DNA of 64,000 nt from Erythrophleum ivorense (Eukaryota; Streptophyta; Magnoliopsida; Fabales; Fabaceae): NCBI GenBank assembly GCA_026724425.1, contig JAIUCV010000023.1:6143958-6207957 (forward strand). Direction: 5' to 3'. Both the position numbers and the translations under genes were made by a program. The notes under the pieces are model-generated. The model worked only from the letters and a program-made list of their open reading frames with translations, did no database searches and was not told where the DNA came from. The first letter of the stretch is position 1. The number at the start of each line of letters is the position of its first letter. Shown here in pieces: positions 31,775-45,100 of the stretch.

Positions 31775-34530
31775 TGTAAAAACCAGAAAAAGAAAAGAAA
31801 AGAAAAGATAAAAGAAAAGGGAAAGAAAAGAAAAGCTGAAAATTTTTGAAGGCTGAAAATTTTCTAAGTCTGCTAGCTACAGCCTAGCTATAACGAATGT
31901 ACCTGTTCGCTATAGTGAGAAAATGGCTAGCTATAGCGAGAATGCCTTCTCGCTATAGCGAAAATGCTTCTAGCTATAGCGAGTGCAGGCATCCCATACA
32001 AAATCTAGAGAGTAGCTTGCTGTAGCGAGAGCTATAGCGAAGGCAGAGGTCTAGGACTGACTCGAGCTTGCCGTAACGAGGGTTATGGCTCGCTATAGCG
32101 AGGGTGAGTCTGAAAAAGCGTGAAAAGAGAGATTTTGATTTTTTAAAAGCTTCCAAACTTTCCTTTCTCTTAGAACCGACCTAAGCTTCGACCAAGGAGA
32201 GAGAAAAGAGTTGTGGAGAGAGAGAGAGACCTAGAGAAGCAAGGAGATCAAGCAAAGAGGTGAGTAATCTTGAGATTTCCCTAGCTTTTCTCCTTAGCAT
32301 GTTGTTCTTCTCCTTTTGCTCTCTCTTTCTATGGTTTTAGAAGTTGATTTGGGTTTGGTTCAGAAGAGAGAAAGTGGAAAACCACTCTTGAAGAAGGGTA
32401 GAGCTTATGTAGCTTCATATATCCTTTGCTTTCCTCTTTGAGAGTTTGAGAGAGGAAGGAGAGTGAGTGAAAGTTTAGAGAGAGAATCCCTAGATCTTGC
32501 AAGGGTAGTGGGGGTTTTGTTTCGATGAAGAGCCCCTTTAACTTTATGAGCACTTATTTGAGTTATGAGAGAATGATTTGGTGCTCTTTGTTGTGCCTAG
32601 GCTCAAAGGAAGTAACTCCATCTAGCTGTGAGTGTGAAATCAAGGAGGGAGAAGATAAATTGAAAGGGAAGACTTGTGTTATCCGATAAGGTAGCTCTCT
32701 ACTCTTTTCTTGTTGCATTCTTGGATGTGTAATAGTCATGGTATGTTGTGTATGTGCTTGTTTGATGAGATATGCCATTGATGTTGCCTTGATGCATTGG
32801 TACCAATATGCTTTTGATATGAATTGTGGAAATTACTCGGGTGAGGTGGTGCTGAAAGTCTCTTGAGACGGGTGAGGTGGAGCCAAAAGTCCCTAAACCA
32901 AGGGTGAGGCCGATCCAAAAGTCCCAAGGCTCGGGTGAGGCTAGACCGAAAGTCCCTAGAGCCTATTCTTGGCATTGATATGTTATTATGGCATGGAACA
33001 CATATGTTGTGTTATTGTGACTTGTGTGCATGCTTGACTAGTTTATATGCCTTGATTGCATCTTGAATGAGTATGAGCAATTGAGATTTCCCAAATCTCA
33101 CCCCCTTCCCTCTCCTATCTTAACATCCAGGTGGAGCTCAAGAGCCTAAGAGTGGAAGCCATGAGACATAGAAGGCCTTGTATTACCACTTTTGCACACA
33201 TACACCTAGCTTGATGTATAGGAAGACCAAGTACTTATGTATATATATTATTTTGAGTTGTGAGTATGTGAGCATATGTAAATATATGTACAAATGATGT
33301 ATGAATTATGTAAAGAGCCAAAGTAATGAGAATGTAGAAATTAGCCCTTTTGTGGCTTACATGTGCTAGTGTATTATGTTCTGTAGCATAGTAGTTTTGA
33401 AATGTATGATGATTTGGATCACTTAGACAATTCATATATGCTATGTTTGTACTTTCAAACTTGCCCAAAAGAGGCTAGAGCATGTGGGAGGTCATTTGGA
33501 CCTATTTTGAACCAAATGGGGTGCCAAAACTGCCAATTGTGTGAGCTCCGTCAAAGTATGACCGGATGAGCTCTTCTTGATATGAAATTTGGCATGACTC
33601 TAGAGTCTATTGAGAGCTTCTTGAGAAGCTAAAGTGGGTAATATTTGGAGGTCTAGAGAATATTTGGTGAATTGTTGAAATTGGGAAATTTTGATGGTTT
33701 GGCCATAGTACTGTGCATTAAGTCCGAGAATAAAACCATGCCATTGATAGACCAAATGGTGTCCAATTGTCATAAAATTTTATGATCATAAACTAGATAT
33801 CCACAGTGACCTATACCAACTGGAAGCACCTCAATCGGAGGTCTGTAGAGAGAGAAACGACTTGCTGAATTTCTGTATCAGCATTAGGGAAGTTTCTGAC
33901 CTTCGTTACTGTTCCATTGGTTTTCGAGGTCCAAGAGCTCCTGAAATGATCTGAACTTATTTTTTTCCTCTATTTAACATCTTTAGATTTCCAAATTGGT
34001 ATAGTTTTTCCAGATTGGATTTTTTTGGAATTAATTACGAATTTTCAAAGTTCATGATAGTAAATTGCACCAGTATCAGGGACAGCCAGACATCTGTTCC
34101 TATTTTGATGTCAATGATGGTCTAAACGTTGAGATTATGGTTGAGAGTTATTCTTAGTGTAAATTTAACATCCCAAGCTTTCCATAGAGCTATGATTTTC
34201 TTAATTTTCATTTTTTTAGAATTAGTTATGATTTTCTAAAGTTAAAGCCAAAAATCTGACTTATGGGCTCATTTGAGAAATAGCTTTTTCTTGGTTTTTG
34301 GCTTCATATCCGTGGTTTGTGAGTTGTTTGAGACTATGTACAAGTTGTATAAATGGTGTTTGAGTAGAGAATGTGAATGATGGGTTCAAGGGACCCACGG
34401 GGCAAAATATGACCGGTTAAACCCCGACTTTAAGTAGTAAAATACCACGGTTTCGGTCATTTTTCTGGAAAATCATATGGAATCAAGCCTAGAGGGAGAT
34501 GAATTGGAGTTAATATATTATGGTGTTACA
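31775..34530 (+). repeat. Tekay 3' LTR
   Basis: Collinear with the 5' LTR over its whole length, one base longer. It carries the same palindrome cluster, splice-like sites, array (32,838-32,956) and hairpin (33,082-33,100). It ends GGTGTTACA followed by the TSD CATCC. Confidence 0.95.
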
Positions 34531-35951
34531 CATCCTGTGAATTTCGTACATTGACAGAGAAACCGTATATTATGTTTCTTGCATTTTCTTATGTTTTCTT
34601 GTATTTTTAGGAACTGGATATTACATCACCTCCTAAACCCTAATTTTATTCACCAAGAAGAAAAAACCAAGAGGGGGGATGACATTCTTCATCTTGGCCA
34701 AGGGTGAGACATCTTCTTCTTGCTTCTTCCATTTTCCTCGATTAAAACACACACTAAGCTTCACCTCTTAAATTTCTACACCATTTTTCTTTATTTTTTA
34801 ACCATTTTCCTCCATTCTACCTCCATTCTTCCACTTTTCTTAATCTTTTTCTTCATCAATTCTTCCACTCTTCCATTCTTCTTCTTGGCTGTGACCCATT
34901 CCTTCCTCTACCACCATAAGGATGCCATTCCCACCTTGAAGGCCATTCCTTCCTCTACCACCATTAGGATAGAATTGGCATTGTAATGGTTGAATTATAT
35001 TAGACTATTATGGATTGTAATGTGAACCATTGGATTAATGGATTGGAATTTGTATGAATTGCTATGTTATTAATATGAGATTATGTTTAAATTGGCCTTT
35101 GCATCTTGTGTTCTTATGTCTTGATTCTTGAATTTTAGCTTCTTGATTTAGCATTATAGGTGTTAATTAAGTGGTTTAATTCTTAATTGAAGTATTATAA
35201 TTGTTGAATGGATGTGGTTTTATGTGCATAAAGTCTAGGCCAATGTTATAGATTAATTGTCTAATTCTTGCAAGCATGATCAAATGTTATATTATCATGC
35301 AAATTAGGTGTTTAATAAAATACCTAGGTGAGTATTTATTCCAAGTAATTAGTCTTGCATCCTAAACTTAGAGAGTTCATGGTTTTAATGTATATGATAA
35401 TTGATTATAGTAGTTGTCACAAATTCAATTAATCATTAGATCCAATTTTTTTTTTCATTTTTAAGTATTGTTAAGTTGTCATCTCCATTTCTTTTCATTT
35501 GAATTTTGCAATCTACCCAATTTTACATAATTAGCTCTCTTGAATTTGTTCTAATTTAATTTTCACATCAATCATATATAAAAAAACCTAAATTTTGTAA
35601 TTAGTTTGAATCTTACATGAGTTAGTATGTTGGCATTAGCATCCTTTTATTTAGCTTTTGGTATTTAAAATAAATTACATTATTTACATTTTCCATACTT
35701 GTCCACACCCATATACACTTGTTTATACTTCCATACAATTACCCACATACTTACATACTTTTCTATGTTCATGAAAATAATTAAATAAAAAAGAAATAAA
35801 AATATATACTTCCTTAATTACTTAATCACTTACCTAAGTGATATTATTTTAGTTGTCTCGGAGTGAAACGATCTTGGTTGCACACTTTTACTATGTAATT
35901 TTTATTTTGCAATCAAGTTTTTAAATTGCAATCTCATGACAAGGTTAGTCA

Positions 35952-36579
35952 ATTTATTGGCACCGTTACCGAGGAGCAACTTGTTTTCATTTGGCTTACA
36001 TTGGTAATTAAGTAAGTAGGATTAGTTTTGCTATTTTTCATTTGATTTTGTAAGGAAACATGGTTATTTTGGTTGGACTTTTACAAGTAAATACTTGTTG
36101 GAATTTGTTCTAACCTACCCAAATTTATGTGTAACTTGGTATTCCAAGGTTTTTGGGTGCTTTGATAAAAAATCATACCCTTTAGGGTATGTGGTCATAG
36201 CAATTTTGACCAAATTCGCCTGTTTTGACATCTTTTTCATTTTTTTAAAAATTTTTGCAAATTTTTCCAAAATTTATCTCTCTATTTTCTTCTTCTCTCC
36301 TATGCTTGATTTGTATGTTATGTTTATTCAATTATGTCCATTAGTGTATAGATTAGGATTAATGAATTTTAGTTCGTGATTAGTCCTTTCAGTTTCTTAA
36401 TTTTATTCTTTTTAGCTTAAAATTTGATTTGTGCTTAATTTTTGGGTTGACTGTTGATTGTTGATTGTTAACTTTTGACTTTTTTTATTTTTATTTTTGC
36501 ATGTTCTAGTTATTTTTTTCTTGTTTCTTTTGTATGTTTTTGGTTGCTTACTATTATAATTCTACTTTGTTGATGTTGC
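35952..36579 (+). other. Athila leader with tRNA-Asp primer-binding site
   Basis: TGGCACCGTTACCGAGGAG begins at 35,958, 6 nt after the LTR. It resembles TGGCGCCGTTGCCGGGGA, the tRNA-Asp complement used by Athila-group elements. The remainder up to the gag ATG at 36,580 is untranslated. Confidence 0.75.
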
Positions 36580-39500
36580 ATGACCCGATCCTCTTTTGAA
36601 AAATTGTTTAAACTTGATCTTGAAATTTAGAGAACATTTCATCAACAAAGAAGAATTAGAGTTGGTAATCTTATAGGTAGTAATTCTACTATAAATTCTC
36701 CTGCTTTTCTTCTAAGTCTCATTTAGTTGAGTCATCTGTTGATTCTCTTGATTCTAAAGCTAAAATGGAAGATAATAAGGGAAATATAACTAATCAAGCA
36801 CATTTAGAACCTGTTCATGTTAATGTTGATAATAATGTTCCTGCTAGGACCATTAAAGAGTTAGTTTCACCTTATAGGCATTTTCAAAATTGGTGCATTA
36901 ATTATCTTGACATTAATACTGATCTTGGGTTGAAACTTGGATTTATATATTTACTTCCTAAATTTAATGGCCTTGTAGGTGAAGATTGTAACAAACGGTA
37001 AATTTCGTAAAATGACAAAATGAGCCGTATAAAAGCATGTCTATTGAAACGAGCTAAATAATGTCCTAGAAAATTTGGTTAGAGTCCTAGGCTCCAAAAA
37101 ATGATAATTCCAAGCTCAGACAGAAAGAAAAATAGAGTTAGGACAATGAAACAAATTGTGATGAAAACTAACGAAACATAATGACATTTTTGTAAATAAG
37201 TGCAACTTTTAGAAAAACACATAGGAGGGCTTTTTAAATGAAAAATTTAACTTGCCCAGGGTTCTCAAAGGCCCTAAAAATCATGGAAAGCCCTGAGACT
37301 AGTAAAGCCAATGTACGTTTTTCAATGGTGGTGAGCTGAAATTTTGATAAATTCATTCAGGAAGGTTTTAGCTCTAGTTGGTGATTCCAAAGGCATTTTA
37401 TTAAATTAGGAACCTAAATTTTATAATGGAAAAGACAGTTCTTAATAAAGAGATAAAACAAAGTCAAAACGAAATTGTCATTATAGAAGGACGAAATTAA
37501 AATTTTTGAAAAAGTGAGTTTCTTGAAACTTCCACACACTTCTCCTTTTTTCTCCCCCTTATATAGCATGACTTTCCTCTGCCCAAAATACAAAAAAAGA
37601 CTAGCTTCTTGAGGCACACCAAGAGAGGAAGAAAAGGAGGAAAAAAATCAAGGAGAAGGTAAGGAAATTGGTAGAATTTTATGCTCTTTCTTCCTCCAAC
37701 CTTGCTCTTCTCCTTTCATGCTTTCTTTCTATGGTTTAGTTGAGCTTTTTGGTTCTAATTTTGGTCCAGAACACAAGGGGGGAGTTCGAATTAATTGAGA
37801 AGAGGCCAACCAAGGAGAAAAGCTCTTGAAACTAAGTTGGAATCCAAGGTCATTCATGCTTTAAGTTGCTTCTTCTCTTTGCTTCCTCTTGCTTTGAGTT
37901 TCTGCTAACTTAGGGAGGAGTAGAAGGGGCTAGAATTTGGACAGAATCAAGGGAGAATCTTAAGAAAAAAAGTGTGAGATTAAAATTATGCAAAGAAATT
38001 TCACAAAATACCCATAAAAAATAAGATAGAAAAGTGTGGGCTTCTTTAGGGTTTTGAAAAATCTGATTTTGTGTGAGTATTTTCTTGGCTATTTGAATGT
38101 TTCTTTGAGCTCCTAAGACCTCTAAAAACCCTCCCAAGTGGCTCTCCCATCAAGGAAAAATCAAGAACTATATGAACCTCCATTATGGTGCATATTTCAG
38201 CCAAGCTAGGTTCATTAGGCTAGATAGTGTTTTAATTTGTTCTAACCTTAGTTTGGGACTTTATATGATGTTAGAAGATAGGAGAAACCATTGAGAAAAA
38301 TTTAGGAGCCATGGATTGGAAGATAGGACAATGGTGCTCATAATGGTATTTTGTGAAGAAACTTGATTCTAAGCTTGTGTAAATGATTGTGTGAGGGCTC
38401 CAAGGACTTTAAATAAGGCTAAGAGGCCTAGAAATGGAAAGAAGTGGGAGCTTAGAGCTTAAATTGTGAAGGTTGCTTCAATAGGTCATTTATGGAACCA
38501 TTATATCATTTATGGAACTAAGTGTGTGTTCAAGAGTGAGTTTAGTGTCTTGGCTTGCTTCAAGTGTATAATTGTGTGTTGTTTGTGGTATTTAGGCCAA
38601 GAGAACACCAACCCACCTAAGTGTGCTTATGAAGCCGAAAAAGGAAAGGAGAAAGACTAAGAAAAGCTTGCATAAATTCAAGGTAGCTCTCCACCTCTTT
38701 CTCCTTGCATTTTTGTATGCATATGTATGTCTTTGTGTGCTTGTGTGTGATCTTATGATTTAAGAACATGTCACTTGATGTCTTAAGATTGCATTGGTAC
38801 CAATGTATTGCCTTGAATATCATTGATAATGGAAATAGCTCATAAGGGTGAGGTAATGTAAAATGTCCCTCAATAAAAGTGAAAAGATGCCAAAAGTCTC
38901 ATGGCATAGGTGAGACAAGGCCAAAAGTCTCTTAGAAGGGTGAGGTTAAGTCAAAAGTCTCTAGGCCAAGAGTGAGACAAGTTCAAAAGTCCCTATAGCA
39001 TGTTCTTGGCTTGAATGTGAATAAGTGGCATAGAAATTGTGACTTTGCATATTTTATGGTTGTCAAACCTTCCATACATATGCTTTCATGTGTATATGCC
39101 ATGAATGTGTGTGTGAATGGATGTGTGAGCTATTGAGATTCTAGGAATCTCACTCCCCTTCCCTCTATTATTTTAAAATGTCTAGGTGGCACACAAGAAG
39201 GGAGAAATGTAAGCCAAAGAGATTAGAATGCTATACTTTGAACAATTTGTAACTCCTTTTGTATCTAAATGTCAAAGAGGATATGTACATCATATTTTTG
39301 AGTTGTAAACCATTGAACAAATGTAAAATGATGTATGGATACTATATATACTTTATGTAGCCCTAAATAAATGAAATCATGGAAATTGCATCTTGTATAG
39401 TTATGGTTAATTGTGCATTATTGGATGTGGAATGGCCAAAACAAGATGCATGGGGTTTGTGACTACTTGAGCAGTTCACACAGGTCATATTCATGCTTTT

Positions 39501-42198
39501 AAACTTGTCTAAAAAATGCCAAACATTAAAGAAGGCCAATGAGATAAAGTTGGTACCTCATATAGAGCAAAAATAACCATTTGGTTGAGGTATACCACTT
39601 TTTATCCAAATGAGCTCTTCTTGATTTGAGATTTGTCATGTATTTAGATCTTGTTGAGATACTTTTGGGAAGCTAAAATGGGTATTATTTGGAAGTCTGA
39701 AGAATATTTGGTGAATTTTTGAAGTTGACAATTTTTCTAGTTTTTGGTTAGTGCACTGTTCATTTAATCCAAAATTTTTTCTCTATCATTCATGGGGCAA
39801 ATGATATCCAATTGCTATAAAATTTTATAGGGAGAAACTAAACATTCCCAGTGACTTGTTCCAGTTAGAAGCATCTCATTTGGATATCTAGAGAGGTAGA
39901 TATGAATTTTTAAAATTGTTGTTCTGTTCCAGGCGAACCTCCATACCCATGGTAATTTTTAATTGATTTTCGGTGTCTGAATGCTCTTTGATTGGTTTGG
40001 AACTATTTTTTTCCTCTATTTAACATCTGTAGCTTTCCAAATTGGTATCGACTGCATGGATTGGATTTTTTTAGAATTAATTATGAATTTCCAAAATTTA
40101 TATTAATAAGTTGTATCAAATTTCTAGGTAGCTCGACCTCCCTACGTTTTCTATTATTAAACATAGACTGAATGAGACTTTTGTGGCTGGAACTATTTTT
40201 AGTATAAATTTAATATCTAGAGCTTTCCAGAAAGCTATGGTTTGTATGATTTCAATTTTTTTACATTTCATTATAATTTTTCAAAATTACCCCTGAAATC
40301 TGTCACTGTACAACCGCGAAGAATAAAGGGAATTTTAGGATTTTTGACTCTTGAACCATGGTTTGTGTTGAGTTTTAAGAATGTTATGATTTATATGAAT
40401 GGAAAATAATTAGAGAATGATGTTGGTGAGTTCATGGGGCCCTAGAGACGCGAAATGAATAATTTACCCGCTACACAACATAATTTAATTTATTATTTTA
40501 ATACATCTTCTTGGGATTTCTTTGATGAATTATATAATTCCACTTGCAAGAAGGGGATCAATGTTAAAAAAAATATGGTATTACAAAGATCTGTATAATC
40601 ACCTAAAGACTTTTCATATGATTTGCACTGTTATGAGACCTAATTGTGTGTTTGAGGATCAAATTAAAATGTGTACCTTCCTTTTTTCCTTAAAGGGGTC
40701 TACTAAGAATTGGTTGCTCCGACTATCCCCTAGATTCATCGCCACATAGGACTAGCTTAAGAAATTGTTCTTAGAGAAATTTTTCCTAGCACATCGCACT
40801 TCTTCAATCAAGAAAGACATTTGTGGCATTCAGTAAATTTCTGGGGGGTCCTTTTATGAGTATTGGGAGAGATTTAAGATGGTACTATGTAGTTTCCCCT
40901 ATCACCAGATCCCAGATACTTTATTGATATAGTATTTTCATGAAAGCCTCCTTCCTCTAGAGAGAGATTTATTATACTCTACTGTTTAAGGTGTTTTGCT
41001 TGACTTGACTATTGATGCTGCTTGGGAATTGATTAAAAAAAAAGCACAGAATACCTAGCAATTTGGTACTAGAAAATAAGACAAAATAAATGAAGTTGGG
41101 TTGCATTCCTCATCCCCTGAGTCTCGCCTTGAAAGTACAATAGATAAGCTAACATCTATTATGGAGAAAATGGTTATACTTCAACTTCAGTCTTCTGCCA
41201 ATGCTGTTAATTTTGTGGGATCTTCTACCTCTTTCAACCCATACTCTAGTTCTTCAACTTTGAGGAGCCTACTTTGTTCTATTTGCTCATTGGCTATTCA
41301 TACTACTGATTCTTGCCTACTTTTGAATGATAAAACTGAGCCTTGCAATGCAGTGTATTCTTTTAAGTTGATGAATCAAAGTGGCCAGAAATGTGATCTA
41401 TATTCAAATACATTCAATCCTAGATGATGTAATCACCTAAACTTTAGATATGATGGCATCCAACCTCAATAGCCACAGTTCAATCAAGGTGCCAGCTCTA
41501 GTGGTAAGGTGTTTCAACTAGTTAGGCAACCTGCACTTGTTCATGATGAGAGTTCAAAATTAGAGAGCAAGCTGGATACTATGATGAAGCTTTTGGTGGA
41601 TAAGTTAGACTAAATAGAGAGGGAACAACAATAGAAGGATTTGCAGCATAGACAAGAGATACAAACTCTTTAGACTTAGATTAGGCAATTATCTAATATA
41701 ATTAGTAACATGCAGAGTCAAGGTTCAAGCAAGTTGCTATCACAAGTGATAGTCAATCGTTATGTTGGGACCCAACAGAATCTTAATTTTAGTGAAGTTA
41801 ATGCTATCTCTCTTAGAAGTGGCAAGACAGTTACCTTTATAGATCATATTTCCACCTATGCTTTTAAAAACAAGGAAGTTTTCATTGATGATTCTCCTTT
41901 CACCTCCATATCACAAGATAAGCCTACTTCATCAAAAGCACAAGTGGCACCACAAAAAGAGCAAGAAAAAGATAAAGAAGAGGAGGAAGTGAGCAAACAG
42001 GTGCTACCCTTCCGTACTAGGGTAGTTAAGATCGAGAGGAAAAAGAAGGAAGCAGAAATGTTTAAGGAGATCTATGACATCTTTAGGAAAGTGGTGATCA
42101 ATATTCCCTTAGTTGACCTAGTTATGCAGATGCCCAAGTATGCAAAGTTTTTGAAGGAGTTATGTACCAAAAAAAGAAGGCTTAAGCATGAAGGTTAG
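36580..42198 (+). pseudogene. Athila gag, split by solo LTR C and interrupted by stops
   Basis: Starts ATG 36,580 (MTRSSFEKLFKLDLEI then TAG). Before the insertion it reads LGFIYLLPKFNGLVGED. After LTR C (36,987-40,585) and its TSD copy it resumes in frame as LYNHLKTFHMICTVMRP, FLEKFF and SFYEYWERFKMV. The zinc knuckle CSICSLAIHTTDSC (41,275-41,316) is intact (CX2CX4HX4C). The tail has EVNAISLRSGKTV and PLVDLVMQMPKYAKFLKELC (to about 42,198), the standard Athila gag end. Several stops make it non-functional. Confidence 0.85.
36987..40585 (+). mobile_element. Solo LTR C (Tekay-type family), 3.6 kb, exact TSD
   Basis: TGTAACAAACGG...ATGGTATTACA with TSD AAGAT on both sides (36,982-36,986; 40,586-40,590). 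Removing it rejoins the gag frame of Athila. It contains TTATATAG (37,559), donor AAG|GTAAGG (37,659), an 87-nt middle exon (38,596-38,682, TTTAG|GCC to CAAG|GTAGCTC), the array 38,846-38,993, the hairpin 39,134-39,152 and the acceptor TCTAG|GTGG at 39,185. No protein-coding content. Confidence 0.95.
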
Positions 42199-45100
42199 GT
42201 TGATTTAAGAGTAGTTGTCTCTTCGCTCTATCAATTGCTAATGCCAGTAAAGTGCAAGGATCTTGGTAGTTTCTTCATACCATGTACCATTGGTGACATT
42301 AAGTTTTTAGATGCTTTGGTGGATTTAGGAGCAACTACCAATGTTATGCTGAAATCAGTCTTTTCTTAACTTCGAAGAGTGGATCTCAAGCCAACTAGCC
42401 TAATTGCCTCCCTTGCTGATAGATGTTGTGTGGTTCCAGAAGGAGTTTTGGAGGATGTCCTAGTTAAGGTGAAAAATCTCATATTCCTTGTAGGTTTTTA
42501 TGTTCTTGATATAGATGATAGTAGCTATTTGTGATTGTCTTTAGGCTAGAGAAATTCTGATCCTACATCCTTCACATAAAGGTGATTATTTTTACAGATC
42601 ATTTAGCTATCAAGTACTTATTCAAGAAGCCAGACTCCAAACCTAGCCTGATTAGATGGGTAGTGCTGATACAAGTGTTTGATGTGGAAATCTGTGACAA
42701 AAGCAGTGCAGAGAACATGGTAGCTAATCACTTGAGTATGATTGAGACTCCTGTGGTAACATCTTCTTTACCCTTAAATGATTTTCCTGATGATAGGTTT
42801 TGTGTAGTTGGTATATTTGTTCCTTGGTATGTTGATATTGCTAACCATTTAGTTGCATCTGTTTTGCCTGCTTATATGAATAAGCATCAATTAGATAAAT
42901 TTTGAAGAGAGGCTAGTTACTATATCTAGGATCATCTTGATTTGTGGCGCATCTATAGTGATCAGGTGATTAAGAGATGTGTGCCTCAGCATGAGCATAA
43001 TTCTATATTGCATTTTTGTCATACATTAGCTTGTGGAGGTCACTTTTCATCATAGTACACTGCTATGAAGGTTTTAGATTCGGGTTTGTACTAGCCCACT
43101 CTGTTTAAAGATGCATCTCAATTCTACAAAAGTTATGATAAGTGTTAGCACACTGGTAGTATTTCTAAAAAGAATGAGGTACCTCAATAGTCCATTCTGT
43201 TTTGTGAAATTTTTTTATGTTTAGAGCATTGATTTCATGGATCCTTTCTATGTCTTTTTTGGTTTTTCATACATACTGCTAGCTGTGGATTATGTCTCTA
43301 AGTGGGTGGAAGTGAAAGCCACCAGTACTGATAATTCCTTTGTGGCTGTGGATTTTATTGAGTCTTACATATTTTGCAAGTTTAGAGTTCCTAGAGTAAT
43401 CATTAGTGACCAGGGTAGTCATTTTTACAACCAGACAATGCAAGCACTTTTGAGGAAATATGGAGTGATCTATAATGTTGCTACCCTTTTCCATCTGCAG
43501 ACTAATGGCTAAGCAGAGGTGTCAAATAGAGACGTGAAGTAGATTTTGTAAAAGATAGTGCAACCCAACAAGAAAGATTAGAGTAAGAGGCTAAATGATG
43601 CATTATGGGCCTATCACACTACTTATAAAACATCAATTAGGATGTCGCCATTCAGACTAATCTATGGGAAAGCGTGCCATCTACTAGTGGAAGTAGAGCA
43701 TAGAGCCTATTGGGCAACAAGCAATGTAATGTGAACTTGCAAGAAGCTAGAGTACACAGAAAGATGTAATCACAAGAGTTAGGGAGCATGAAAGAGATTC
43801 ATATAAGACTTCCTGAATTTACAAAGAGAAAGTCAAAGCATTTTATGACCGAGCCATTATGAGAAAGGAGTTTCAAGAGGGTGAAAAAGTGTTATTGTAT
43901 AAGTCCATAATGAAGTTGATGTGATGTAATGTCCGATTTTTGTTAAACGACAGAAACAAATGCATTTTCAAAGCAAGTCCCCTAAAATGAATTACTTAAT
44001 ATCCCAAAAAATTTAAGTAGCATTCTAGACTCCTAAAAATGAGAATCCCAGGCTTAGACATAAAGAAAAAAGGAGCTAGAATGAAGAAACAAATTTGAAC
44101 GAAAGGTTGACGAAACGTAATGATATTTTTGTAATTTTTAAAAAATTTTAGATTTCTCATAAGAGAGCTTTTTAAATGAAAATTTTGAGTTCTCCAGGGT
44201 TCTCAGAGGCCTTGAAAATTATGGGAAGCCCCGGGACAGTTAAAACCCCTCCGGTGGACTTTTTCTAATGTCGGTTAACCCGAACTTTGACGAATTTATT
44301 CGAGAAGGTTTTAACTTCGATTTGAGTAATTCCAAAGACATTTTATAAAATTGGAAATATAAATTTTATAATGAAAAAGACGGTTCCTAAAAAAGGGTTA
44401 AAACAGACTAGAAACAAAAATGTCAAGACGAAGGGATGAAATTAGAATTTTTGAAAAGTTCTTCCTAGCCTAGCTATATATATGTCACGCCCCACCTCCT
44501 CCTTCATTTAGCCACATTTGTTTCTACCCTAAACTAGAGGAGAGAGCTAGGGTTTGAGGCACATAAGAAGGAGAGAGAAAGGAGGGAGAAAAACAAGGAA
44601 GAAGGTATGAATTTTCTTAGTTTTTCATGCTTTCTCTTTAGCAAACACCTCCTTTATCTTCCCTTCTTTTCTATGATTTTATTGAAGTTCTTGGATTTTT
44701 TTTGAGGGCAAAATAGAGGTGAAATTTTTGGATTTGAGGAAAGGAGGCCAAGGAAAGGAAGAATCATCTAAGAAATCAAGAGAAAACAAGGTAAATCTTC
44801 ATTCTATGGTAGCTACTCCTTTTTTCTTTCTTCTGCTTGGTTCGTCCCACCTAGGGAACTTTAAGAAGGCATGAATTTTGGATAGAACCAAAGGTGAACT
44901 TTAGGAAATGGAGTGTAGAGAATAAGGATATGCAAAGCAAATTAACAAATAACCATAGAAAATCAAGATAGCAAAGTTAGAGTTTCAAGTGTCCCTTGTA
45001 AAATTTGATTTGATACAATAATTTCTAGGCCTAAATGAGTGTTTGGATGAACTCCTAAGATCCTTAGAAGGCTCCTCATATGCATCTCCCACTAAAAAAA

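Larger units (their letters stand above)
24282..34530 (+). mobile_element. Complete but inactive Tekay/Del-type chromovirus (Ty3/Gypsy)
   Basis: The LTRs 24,282-27,036 (2,755 bp) and 31,775-34,530 (2,756 bp) run TGTAA(C/A)AACC...GGTGTTACA. The 5-bp TSD CATCC is exact (24,277-24,281; 34,531-34,535). PBS, gag with zinc knuckle, protease, RT, RNase H, integrase and a C-terminal chromodomain follow in the Gypsy order. By eye the first ~385 bp of the LTRs differ at about 7% of sites, mostly C/T and G/A, while later parts look closer. Perfect TSD and closely similar LTRs make it the youngest large insertion in its branch of the nest. Stops and a changed RT motif prevent autonomous movement. Confidence 0.95.
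21259..34625 (-). mobile_element. Solo LTR B (Tekay-type family, minus strand), split by the complete Tekay element
   Basis: The minus strand begins TGTAATATCCAGTTCC at 34,625 and ends GGTATGACA at 21,259. Flanks are TCACT (21,254-21,258) and TCACC (34,626-34,630); the uninterrupted 3' LTR of Athila has CATCACC there. Net length is 3.1 kb. Across the Tekay insertion it stays collinear with LTR E, e.g. CCAATAAAATTAAAATAAT against CTAATAAAATTAGAGTAAT. It contains a donor-like GTAAGTTTTC (22,865), a second donor AAG|GTAGTA (22,099), an acceptor TCCTAG|GTTTG (21,836) and the hairpin 21,858-21,875. No coding sequence is found. Confidence 0.75.
20266..35951 (+). repeat. Athila 5' LTR, split at 21,258/34,626
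   Basis: The halves are 20,266-21,258 and 34,626-35,951. They join into a sequence collinear with the 3' LTR (48,929-51,375), with agreement around TATCCACATCAC|CTCCTAAACCC. The 3' LTR has an extra stretch of roughly 130 bp near 50,205-50,390 that this copy lacks. Confidence 0.85.

Noticed and set aside
20266..34530. A single ~14-kb element from the Athila LTR start to the Tekay LTR end
   Set aside because: Termini, TSDs and LTR comparisons show three separate insertions (Athila, LTR B, Tekay).
34720..34986. Frame MLLPFSSIKTHTKLHLL, repeated at 49,994-50,263
   Set aside because: Falls in the same place in both Athila LTRs and is pyrimidine-rich (Phe/Leu/Ser); the ends differ between copies. 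Conservation is explained by LTR descent.
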